Part shown: positions 38,183-46,016 of the stretch, in pieces
How the letters are laid out: every line of letters starts with the position of its first letter
Numbering within the stretch: position 1 is the first letter of the stretch
Source of the DNA: Pseudidiomarina donghaiensis
GTDB lineage: Bacteria > Pseudomonadota > Gammaproteobacteria > Enterobacterales > Alteromonadaceae
DNA: 64,000 nucleotides
NCBI RefSeq assembly: GCF_900116895.1
Contig: NZ_FPCF01000003.1
Location: 1-64,000, forward strand
Direction: 5' to 3'
Notes under the pieces: generated by a model
Told to the model about the DNA's origin: nothing
Database searches by the model: none
Seen by the model: only the letters and a program-made list of their open reading frames with translations
Translations under genes and position numbers: made by a program

Positions 38183-39159
38183 TTAGTTACCATGTCGATT
38201 GCAGTACGTAACGCGAGTATAGCACTGCGGTCATCTACATTATTTGTTGCTGCTTTGTCTAAGGCCGTACCATGATCAACCGAAGTGCGTATAAATGGTA
38301 AGCCCAGCGTAATATTAATTGCGTTACCAAAACCTTTGTATTTTAACACAGGTAACCCTTGGTCGTGATACATCGCGACTACCGTGTCGGCATGTTCTAG
38401 ATAGTGTGGCTGAAACACCGTGTCAGCTGGATAAGGGCCACTGACATGAAGGCCTGCTTGCTGCAAGGCTTCAATTGCTGGACTAATATGGTCTAATTCT
38501 TCGCGGCCAAGATGCCCTTGCTCTCCAGCATGAGGGTTTAAACCACACACCAAAATACGAGGTTGTTGAATGCCCCATTTTTGCTCTAGATCGTGCGCGA
38601 CAATTTCTACAACACGGGTTACTTTCGCTTGAGTAATTGCTTCCGGCACTTCAACTAAAGGTAAGTGAGTTGTTACTAACGCAACTCGCAAACCTTCCGT
38701 TGCGAGCATCATAACAACTTGCTCGGTGTGACTTATTTCTGCAAAAAATTCGGTATGACCGCTAAACTGGTGGCCAGCTTCATTAATGACGCCTTTGTGT
38801 ACAGGGCCTGTGACGACACCTGCGAACTCTTTGGTTAAACAACCTTGCGCTGCTCGCTGTAATGTTTGCAAGACATAATTTGCGTTATCAGTATTTAGCT
38901 GCTGCGGAATGACGGCTGCACCAAGCGGAAGTTCACAAACGGTTAATGTGCCAGCCTGTTGGGCCTGTGGAGGCCGTTCGGAATGATACGGAATAATCTT
39001 TAACGGAAGCGAGAGCATCTTAGCGCGCTGTTGTAATAGCTCACTGTTCGCGATAACGACAAGTTCGATTGGCCAATCAAGTTGAGCAAGGCGCACAGCT
39101 AGGTCAGGGCCAATACCGGCTGGCTCACCTGGGGTAAATGCTATGCGCGCTATACTCAT
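38179..39159 (-). CDS. pdxA: 4-hydroxythreonine-4-phosphate dehydrogenase
   Basis: A 326-residue dehydrogenase in the DXP-dependent pyridoxal phosphate pathway. [33 protein letters not shown] (given in outline: the zinc-binding His residues lie here) and [13 protein letters not shown] are conserved. Two in-frame ATGs exist (39165 and 39159); the second has GAG at better spacing. Epd at 59372 acts two steps earlier in the same pathway. Confidence 0.96.
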   Translation of the reverse strand: MSIARIAFTPGEPAGIGPDLAVRLAQLDWPIELVVIANSELLQQRAKMLSLPLKIIPYHSERPPQAQQAGTLTVCELPLGAAVIPQQLNTDNANYVLQTLQRAAQGCLTKEFAGVVTGPVHKGVINEAGHQFSGHTEFFAEISHTEQVVMMLATEGLRVALVTTHLPLVEVPEAITQAKVTRVVEIVAHDLEQKWGIQQPRILVCGLNPHAGEQGHLGREELDHISPAIEALQQAGLHVSGPYPADTVFQPHYLEHADTVVAMYHDQGLPVLKYKGFGNAINITLGLPFIRTSVDHGTALDKAATNNVDDRSAILALRTAIDMVTK

Positions 39160-39172
39160 CAACATAACTCAG

Positions 39173-40459
39173 CTAATTGATGATTGTTTCAATGTAAGCT
39201 TCATCACGTATTTCTTGTTGCCAATTTTCAAGCTCTTCTTGATACTTTCGATTGAATAGTAACTGATATGCGCGATTTTCTTGGCTACGTTTTGTGGCAT
39301 CTTGAACACGACGATCGAGCACCTGAGCAATGTGCCAACCGAACTGTGTTTTAAATGGCTGACTAATTTCACCAATTTCAGCCTGTTCTATGGTGCTTCT
39401 AAATTCAGGTGCATAAATGGATGGTTCGGCCCAACCTAGTTCGCCGCCATTGGCTGCAGAACCAGTATCCGCTGAATGTTCACGAGCTGCATCGGCAAAA
39501 TCAATCTCGCCAGCAATAATACGCGCTCGAATTTCCTCAAGTTTTTCTTTGGCTCGGCGCTCTGACAAGATTACCGAAGGTGCCATGAGAATATGCCGGG
39601 CTTTTACTTCGCTAATTTCAACTTGCTCAATACCGCGTATTTCACTGACCTTTAGGATATGAAAACCAACGCCACTACGCAGTGGGCCAATAAGTTCGCC
39701 TTGGCTCTTACCACGCACCGCATCAGCAAATAGTGTTGGCATCGAGTTAATATTCATCCACCCTAAATCGCCACCATCAAGAGCGCGTGACCCCGATGAC
39801 GAGGTAATTGCCGCTTTTTCAAAGTCAGCACCATCGCGAAGTTTAGCTAAAAGTTGCTCAGCACGTTCACGGGTTTCTTGCACTTCGTCAGCTGTTGCAT
39901 TATCACGGAAGCCCATAAGTATGTGGCCAAGTCGATATTCAACCTCTTGCTCGGTAGCTTGATTCATAGCTTCAACAAGGTTTGTTACTTCTTGCGGTGC
40001 GATGTACACTCGGCGCCGAACAGCTGCGCGTTGCACCTCACCGGTAATTATTTCGTTGCGAATTGATTCTCGGTAACTACTCCAATTATTGCCGCTTGCG
40101 TTAATGCTGGCGCGCAATTCATCAACAGTCATGTTCTGCTCGTTTGCGATGCGTATTAACGTTTGCTCAAGCTGCGCATCGGAAATGCTTATGCCCATGC
40201 GCTCGGCCATTTGCTTTTGCAGCTCTGTAAGAATAAGACGGTCCATCGCTTGAATGCGCAGTACCTTATCCGCAGGCAGTTCAGCACCGGAGCGCGCCGC
40301 ATTGGCCTTAACCTGTCTGAGCAATTGGTCAACTTCACTCTCAAGTACAACGCCTTCATTGACGATAACCGCAACGCGGTCGAGTACTTGCTGCCCCATA
40401 ACGACAGAGCTTAAAAGAAGTGCCGAAATGGCGACAAAAAACTTTACGATATTACCCAT
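39173..40459 (-). CDS. surA: Periplasmic chaperone and prolyl isomerase SurA
   Basis: A 428-residue periplasmic chaperone for outer-membrane proteins, including LptD encoded just upstream. The signal peptide ends VVMGQ (about 1-22). An N-terminal SurA domain follows, with VNEGVVLESEVDQLL, then two PpiC parvulin domains (about 175-275 and 285-385) with QEVEYRLGHIL and EVKARHILM starts, and a short C-terminal helix. It begins 9 bp after the lptD stop. Confidence 0.97.
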   Translation of the reverse strand: MGNIVKFFVAISALLLSSVVMGQQVLDRVAVIVNEGVVLESEVDQLLRQVKANAARSGAELPADKVLRIQAMDRLILTELQKQMAERMGISISDAQLEQTLIRIANEQNMTVDELRASINASGNNWSSYRESIRNEIITGEVQRAAVRRRVYIAPQEVTNLVEAMNQATEQEVEYRLGHILMGFRDNATADEVQETRERAEQLLAKLRDGADFEKAAITSSSGSRALDGGDLGWMNINSMPTLFADAVRGKSQGELIGPLRSGVGFHILKVSEIRGIEQVEISEVKARHILMAPSVILSERRAKEKLEEIRARIIAGEIDFADAAREHSADTGSAANGGELGWAEPSIYAPEFRSTIEQAEIGEISQPFKTQFGWHIAQVLDRRVQDATKRSQENRAYQLLFNRKYQEELENWQQEIRDEAYIETIIN

Positions 40460-40468
40460 GAATACTAC

Positions 40469-42742
40469 CTAGTTGCTTAAATGGAACGGGTGGCGATAAC
40501 CAAATAAACTTTGCTCTAATAAATCGAGCAAGCCATTGTTGTCGCTTCCCAAGCCTTTTATTATAAATTGAACACTGACACCATTATCAAATTCAGGCGC
40601 ACCAGCTTGCGGTAGCCCAGTATTGAACTCAAGATTTCGGTTAATGCGTCGATAGCCACTGATACGCATGGCCCAACAACAATCGCTGTACTGTAACGCA
40701 ATCAGCGCGTCGTTGGTACGACTGTTTGCTAAGTCATAGTACCAATTGGACGCGAGCTGCCAACGCGGACTGATTTCTACGACACCCAACATACCAACTT
40801 GTTCCACGTTGTTTTCAAGTAAATTACTGGCTGTGCGATGACTAAACTGAATGAGGTTAAATTCATCTTTGCGATACTCGAGCGTTGTTTGGCTTTTGCG
40901 TGTTGTATTTTGTTCTAAGTTGTATTGTATTGAGCTATTAAAATACATGTTGTTGCTAAGACGAAAACGCGTTTCGAGTGCTAAGTCAGAGCGGTCCTCT
41001 GTGGCGGTGTTTACCCCTTCAAACAATTGCGTACGACTATTTTCAAAATAATAAATTTGACCAAAGCTAAACCGTGCTAACTCTCGCGCCTGCCTATCAA
41101 AGAGGCTGGTAGATGCACCAACGGTTACTTGATTGGTGTCAGCGATGCGGTCTAAACCGGAAAAACGTCGTGCTCTAAATAAACCTTGATAGTCATCTTG
41201 CATTAACGTGGAGTCGTAAATGCCAATACCAGATTGGTCCCGATAGGGGGTATAGAGATACTGAATTTGCGGCTGCAACGTGTGGGTGTAAATAGTATCG
41301 TTCAATTCAACAAGACGCTCTAAATTAACACGAGCCCGCCACCGGAAACTTGGTAAGCCGCGGGTAGGGTTTTCTTCAAGATTACGCTCGGTTGATGCAT
41401 CTTGGTTGTAATAAGTGTAGGCATAGCTCAATTCGGCCAGCCAATCATAACCCGGACGCTCTAGGTGGTAGGCTATTTGTGGTTGCATATGCAAGCGAGT
41501 TGCGCGTTCACTGCTATCGTCTTGGTTACTAAAATGGGAAAGTTCAGAAAATAATTTAAAATCCCAGTTTCCTAACGGGCTCATTGAGTAGTGACTAATA
41601 ATTTGCGGCGTTGTGCGATAAGGCGAACGGTAGTTTCCTAAAATTTCAAAATCTTCGGTCCTTAGTGTTACGTTCCAGTTTTTGCTCAAGTAGTCAATTT
41701 GGGCATGACGGTATAGCTGCGCATCAGCGCGGCCAGCAAACTCACTGCCGATATCATTTAAATAATCGTCGTCACTAATAAAAGTACCGTTAATGTAGCC
41801 ACGCCAGTTGTCGCTCCATGAGTGACGCTGTTCTATTCGCCACAAAAAGCGAGAGTTGTCGGCAACAGAGCTCTTATCATCATTCAAATAGGCAAGGTTA
41901 TATTGCGCTTGGGTGGTTTCGGTTAAAAATCGGTATTCACCTTGCATTTGCAGGCCCCGTTCAGCCATGTAGCGAGGGGTAATAGTGGCATCCATGTTTG
42001 GCGCAATATTTATGTAATAGGGAATTTCGACTTCAAAGCCGTTTTTTTGCGAAGACCGAAATGTTGGAAATAAGAACCCCGATTTGCGCTCTTCTGTGAC
42101 GGGAAAATTAATATACGGAATATACAATACGGGCACACCAAATAATTCGAATTTGGCATGCCATGCTTCGCCCCAAGCTTCATCTTCACTTAACGATATT
42201 TCTTCAGCACTCATTTGCCATGCAGGGTTCTCACTCGGACAGGTGGTGAAAGTTGAGCCCTCCAGCCGCACTTGCTGTGGCGAAATGGAGAGCATATCGG
42301 CTTTGCCATGCGCGCCTGATACAGCCAACTGATAACGTGCACCACTCAAAAAAGCTTGATTCTCGCCAGAATTTAGGCGGAAATTTTCGGAAGCAACTTG
42401 TACATAACCATTGGTGAATCGAGTTTCACCACTGGCATTAATATTACCTGTTAATTGGTTTATTTGTGCTTGTTCGGTTCTTAATTGTTGCTCATCAAGC
42501 TGCACTTCAACCGCGCCGAAAAATGAAGCCACCTGAGTGGTTGAGTCAATATCAGCACGATTAGCTCGCACGCCAATGGCGCCCGGGAGCAAATTGGGAA
42601 ATGGGTTAATAGGTGCATTGAACAACGGCGCAGGTATCGGGCATACGGACATATCTGGCTGCACATTTTGTTGTGCTAAGGCCGTGTGCTGCCAAGCGCT
42701 AACGGCAAAAACACACACTGATGTCCAAAAAATTTTATGCAT
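40469..42742 (-). CDS. lptD: LPS assembly protein LptD
   Basis: A 757-residue outer-membrane protein that, with LptE, inserts lipopolysaccharide into the outer leaflet. The signal peptide ends ALA (about 1-23). The periplasmic jellyroll holds FFGAVEVQLDEQQLRTEQ, and a large C-terminal barrel follows. Four disulphide cysteines are where expected: two N-terminal (DMSVCP and FTTCPS) and the vicinal pair in SDCCWAM. First gene of the lptD-surA-pdxA-rsmA-apaG-apaH operon. The start codon is ATG with only a weak ribosome site (GGGT, 10 nt). Confidence 0.96.
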   Translation of the reverse strand: MHKIFWTSVCVFAVSAWQHTALAQQNVQPDMSVCPIPAPLFNAPINPFPNLLPGAIGVRANRADIDSTTQVASFFGAVEVQLDEQQLRTEQAQINQLTGNINASGETRFTNGYVQVASENFRLNSGENQAFLSGARYQLAVSGAHGKADMLSISPQQVRLEGSTFTTCPSENPAWQMSAEEISLSEDEAWGEAWHAKFELFGVPVLYIPYINFPVTEERKSGFLFPTFRSSQKNGFEVEIPYYINIAPNMDATITPRYMAERGLQMQGEYRFLTETTQAQYNLAYLNDDKSSVADNSRFLWRIEQRHSWSDNWRGYINGTFISDDDYLNDIGSEFAGRADAQLYRHAQIDYLSKNWNVTLRTEDFEILGNYRSPYRTTPQIISHYSMSPLGNWDFKLFSELSHFSNQDDSSERATRLHMQPQIAYHLERPGYDWLAELSYAYTYYNQDASTERNLEENPTRGLPSFRWRARVNLERLVELNDTIYTHTLQPQIQYLYTPYRDQSGIGIYDSTLMQDDYQGLFRARRFSGLDRIADTNQVTVGASTSLFDRQARELARFSFGQIYYFENSRTQLFEGVNTATEDRSDLALETRFRLSNNMYFNSSIQYNLEQNTTRKSQTTLEYRKDEFNLIQFSHRTASNLLENNVEQVGMLGVVEISPRWQLASNWYYDLANSRTNDALIALQYSDCCWAMRISGYRRINRNLEFNTGLPQAGAPEFDNGVSVQFIIKGLGSDNNGLLDLLEQSLFGYRHPFHLSN

Positions 42743-42903
42743 GAAACACGGTACCCAAGTTATCCTTCACAATGTGCAGGCTATGATAAAGCAATTTCTA
42801 TTCTGCCGCCATTTGCTAAACTGGGCTTTTTTCACCAGTATGCAAACCAATAATGCCAAAAGTTAAGGTAAACAGGTTAATACGAGCAAGCCGTGAGGGC
42901 AAC

Positions 42904-43908
42904 GTGAACGAACAACGAGAACTGCAATTACAAGCTTGGTGTGAAGCTATTACAGGTTATCGACAACAGCGCTTACAAAGCGTGTCTGGTGACGCAAGCT
43001 TTCGCCGTTACTTCCGCACTAGCGATGGTCATCGCAGTCTTATTGCGGTTGATGCGCCGCCCCCACAAGAATCGCTACAGCCTTTTATGGCGGTCGCTGA
43101 AGCTTATGCTGAAGCCGGCGTTAAGGTGCCGAAAATTATTGCCGCTGACGAAAAAAACGGTTTTATGTTGTTAACTGATCTTGGCTCTACTTTGTTGCTG
43201 AGCGAGCTAACCGAAAACACCATGTTGAATTGGTATCAACAGGCCTTGACTGACTTGCCGAAGCTAATGCAAGTAACAGCAACCAGCCAGGGGTCGCTTC
43301 CTGCGTATGACGAGGCTTTGTTGCGCCGCGAGTTGCACTTGTTTCACGAGTGGTTAGTTGCCAAGTATTTAAAGCTCGACATTAGTGAAGCTGAACAGGC
43401 CTTGTGGAATCAGGTTTGTGACACCTTGGTGCAGAATGCGTTAGAGCAGCCACAAGTAGGCGTTCATCGTGATTTTCATGCACGTAATATTATGGTGCTG
43501 GCTGATAGCCAACTGGCATACATAGATTTTCAAGATGCCGTCGTTGGGCCAATAACTTATGACGCGGTGAGCTTATTGAAAGACTGCTATGTACGTTGGC
43601 CGGAAGCTCAAGTTGAAGAGTTGGCGATTGGTTTTTTGAACGTTTTAAAACAGCAAAACTTGGTTTCTACACAAATCACAACTGAGCAATGGATGCGCTG
43701 GTTCGACTTAATGGGAATGCAGCGTCACACTAAAGCTGCAGGTATTTTTTCTCGTTTGTATTTGCGTGATGGGAAAGCAGGATATTTACAAGATATTCCG
43801 CGCACGCTTGGTTATTTATATGATGTTGCGGGGCGCTACCCGGAGTTCGAAGATTATCGAGTTTGGTTAGTAGAGCGCATTCAACCAGCGCTGCAGGGGC
43901 GTATGTAA
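42904..43908 (+). CDS. amgK: N-acetylmuramate/N-acetylglucosamine kinase AmgK
   Basis: A 334-residue aminoglycoside-phosphotransferase-fold kinase. AmgK phosphorylates MurNAc at C1 in a recycling route known from Pseudomonas. The Brenner motif HRDFHARNI and the metal site YIDFQDAVVGP are present, with GDASFRRYFR near the N-terminus. GTG 42904 is preferred since GAGG lies 5 nt before it; an ATG at 42853 lacks a ribosome site. Stop and the murU start overlap (TAATG), so the two proteins are co-produced. It is divergent from lptD. Confidence 0.9.
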   Translation: MNEQRELQLQAWCEAITGYRQQRLQSVSGDASFRRYFRTSDGHRSLIAVDAPPPQESLQPFMAVAEAYAEAGVKVPKIIAADEKNGFMLLTDLGSTLLLSELTENTMLNWYQQALTDLPKLMQVTATSQGSLPAYDEALLRRELHLFHEWLVAKYLKLDISEAEQALWNQVCDTLVQNALEQPQVGVHRDFHARNIMVLADSQLAYIDFQDAVVGPITYDAVSLLKDCYVRWPEAQVEELAIGFLNVLKQQNLVSTQITTEQWMRWFDLMGMQRHTKAAGIFSRLYLRDGKAGYLQDIPRTLGYLYDVAGRYPEFEDYRVWLVERIQPALQGRM

Positions 43909-44585
43909 TGCGTGCAATGATTTTAGCCGCTGGCCGAGGTGAGCGCATGCGTCCATTGACGGATGTGACACCAAAGCCTTTGTTACCGGTCAATGGCAAG
44001 CCTTTACTGGTGTATCACCTTGAGAAATTAGCCCAGCAAGACGTCACTGATGTGGTTATTAATCATGCTTGGTTAGGCCAACAAATTGAGGCTACGTTAG
44101 GTGACGGAAGTCAATTCGGGTTGCGAATAAAATACTCAAGTGAACCTACTGGTGGGCTTGAAACTGCTGGCGGTATTATCCGAGCTTTACCCTTGTTGGG
44201 GGAGGAGCCTTTTTGGGTTATCAACGGCGATATATTTACCAACTTGGATTTTGCTGAGTTACCGCGGGAACTTGCGCCTGGAAAGCTTGCACATTTGCTG
44301 ATGACAGAAAACCCAGGCCATAATCAAGCGGGTGACTTTTCCCTCAACAATGGTCAACTTATACCTGCCCAAAGTGGGCAAAAAACATATACGTACACTG
44401 GTATGGGGTTGTTTTCGCCCACATTATTCTCCATGTATAAGCCGGGACAAGAGCAATTTGTGCGTTTAAGACCAATACTTGATAACGCCATTGCGCAGGG
44501 GCAAGTTGCAGCGTCATTATTTACTGCTGCATGGACAGATGTTGGTACACCACAACGCCTTCAACAATTACAGGAGCACCCATGA
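43908..44585 (+). CDS. murU: MurNAc-1-phosphate uridylyltransferase MurU
   Basis: A 225-residue nucleotidyltransferase converting MurNAc-1-P to UDP-MurNAc. The N-terminal LAAGRGERMRPLTDVTPKPLLP is the sugar-nucleotidyl signature; FWVINGDIF carries the metal Asp, and WTDVGTPQRL ends the protein. ATG 43908 overlaps the amgK stop. Coupling with amgK identifies it over generic glucose-1-P transferases. The pair gives intrinsic fosfomycin tolerance in Pseudomonas by bypassing MurA; whether it does so here is inference. Confidence 0.92.
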   Translation: MRAMILAAGRGERMRPLTDVTPKPLLPVNGKPLLVYHLEKLAQQDVTDVVINHAWLGQQIEATLGDGSQFGLRIKYSSEPTGGLETAGGIIRALPLLGEEPFWVINGDIFTNLDFAELPRELAPGKLAHLLMTENPGHNQAGDFSLNNGQLIPAQSGQKTYTYTGMGLFSPTLFSMYKPGQEQFVRLRPILDNAIAQGQVAASLFTAAWTDVGTPQRLQQLQEHP

Positions 44586-45382
44586 TCTGGGGGAAAATTC
44601 TCGGTGGCTTTTTTGGCTTTCTATTCGCCCGTTTTGTCGGTCTTTTATTGGGCCTGATGATTGGCCATTGGTTTGATCGAGCACTTAGCCGAGCCATGCA
44701 CCAAGGCGCTGATCAGCCACAGCAATTTGTTAGCACGCTATTCGCGGTGCTTGGGCATTTAGCAAAGTCGAAAGGGCGAGTTACTGAACAAGATATTAAT
44801 TATGTGACTCGGTTAATGGACCACTTGCGCTTAAGTGAGTCAGCACGAGCTGAAGCACAAGAGAGTTTTCGGCAAGGCAAAGAGCCTAATTTTCCGCTGG
44901 TCGAAAGGGTACAAAAATTACGCTCCCAGCTTGCATGGCGCCGTGATTTATTGCAGTTTTTTCTTGAGCAAGTACTTACCATTGCGCTGCATGACGGCCA
45001 AGTAGAGCAAAGTGAGTATGAGGTTTTACTGCGAGTTACAGAAGCGCTAGGATTTCGCCGAGCACAACTCGATATTCTGCTGCAGATGGCTCAAGCAAGT
45101 CAGCGCTTTGGCGGTGGCTACTCTGCTGGCGGACAGTCATCGGGCGGACGACAAGCGCCGCCAAGCAGAAACCAGCTTGATGACGCATATGCTGTATTGG
45201 GTGTAGCGCGTTCGGCGAGCTTTTCTGAGGTGAAAAAAGCATACCGAAAATTGATGAATAAACACCACCCAGACAAGCTTGCGGCCCAAGGGCTTCCGCC
45301 GGAAATGCGAGAGTCAGCCCAAGTGAAAGCTCAGCAAATACAGGCTGCCTACGAACTCATTAAAAGTCAGCAGAGCAACTAA
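44582..45382 (+). CDS. djlA: Membrane-anchored DnaJ-like co-chaperone DjlA
   Basis: A 266-residue DnaK co-chaperone. A Gly-rich N-terminal transmembrane helix (about 6-29) is followed by a TerB-like helical domain (about 50-165), a Gly/Ser linker, and a C-terminal J domain with the essential HPD in NKHHPDKLAAQG. The start is ATG 44582, overlapping the murU TGA (ATGA). The coding end overlaps the convergent rluA by 23 bp. Confidence 0.96.
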   Translation: MIWGKILGGFFGFLFARFVGLLLGLMIGHWFDRALSRAMHQGADQPQQFVSTLFAVLGHLAKSKGRVTEQDINYVTRLMDHLRLSESARAEAQESFRQGKEPNFPLVERVQKLRSQLAWRRDLLQFFLEQVLTIALHDGQVEQSEYEVLLRVTEALGFRRAQLDILLQMAQASQRFGGGYSAGGQSSGGRQAPPSRNQLDDAYAVLGVARSASFSEVKKAYRKLMNKHHPDKLAAQGLPPEMRESAQVKAQQIQAAYELIKSQQSN

Positions 45383-46016
45383 ATGATAGTGGCTGTTGGT
45401 TGATTGGCTGGTTAAATGCCAGATATTCGGCATGCAGTAATAGTCGCGGCGCCGCTGCGAAAGCAACAGGCGGGGCATAAAATTTATCACCCAAAATAGC
45501 GCATCCGACAGCCTGCATGTGAACCCGTAGCTGATGTGAGCGACCGGTGTAAGGTGTTAAAGCGACTATGGCGCCATGTTGGTGCTGTCCCGTAACCTCA
45601 TACAAGGTTCGGGCTGCTTTCCCTAAGTTTAAATCCACCATTTGCCGTGGACGATTCGGCCAATCACAACGCAGCGCCAAGTTAATCTCACCCTTTGTTG
45701 ATGGTGGTTGTCCCCACACATGGGCGCGATAACGTTTACCCACTAAACGCTGCTCAAATTGTCTTTGCAGTGCCGCTTGAGCTTGCTTGTGGCGGGCAAA
45801 AACCATGACCCCCGATGTTGCCATATCTAGCCGGTGCACCACCCGTAAGTCGGGTAGCACACGCTCTAATCGAGACCACGCAGAATCTCTATGTTCGGGG
45901 GCTTTTCCCGGTACGCTTAACAAGCCGCTTTGCTTATTAATCACGACAATATCCGCGTCTGCGTAGATGATGCTAATAAAGGGCTGCAGCGGTGGTTCAT
46001 AGCTTAATAGTGTCAT
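45360..46016 (-). CDS. rluA: Dual 23S rRNA/tRNA pseudouridine synthase RluA
   Basis: A 218-residue pseudouridine synthase modifying 23S U746 and tRNA U32 in E. coli. The catalytic Asp is in VVHRLDMATSG, with VINKQSGLLSVPG upstream and LTPYTGRSHQLRVHM downstream. It lacks an S4 domain, as RluA does. It follows rapA with ATGA overlap, the E. coli order rapA-rluA-djlA being conserved. Confidence 0.96.
   Translation of the reverse strand: MTLLSYEPPLQPFISIIYADADIVVINKQSGLLSVPGKAPEHRDSAWSRLERVLPDLRVVHRLDMATSGVMVFARHKQAQAALQRQFEQRLVGKRYRAHVWGQPPSTKGEINLALRCDWPNRPRQMVDLNLGKAARTLYEVTGQHQHGAIVALTPYTGRSHQLRVHMQAVGCAILGDKFYAPPVAFAAAPRLLLHAEYLAFNQPINQQPLSFSCSADF

Noticed and set aside
43863-43907. Upstream extension of murU inside amgK
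   Set aside because: The extra residues do not resemble the family, whereas ATG 43908 begins exactly at the conserved nucleotidyl-transferase motif.
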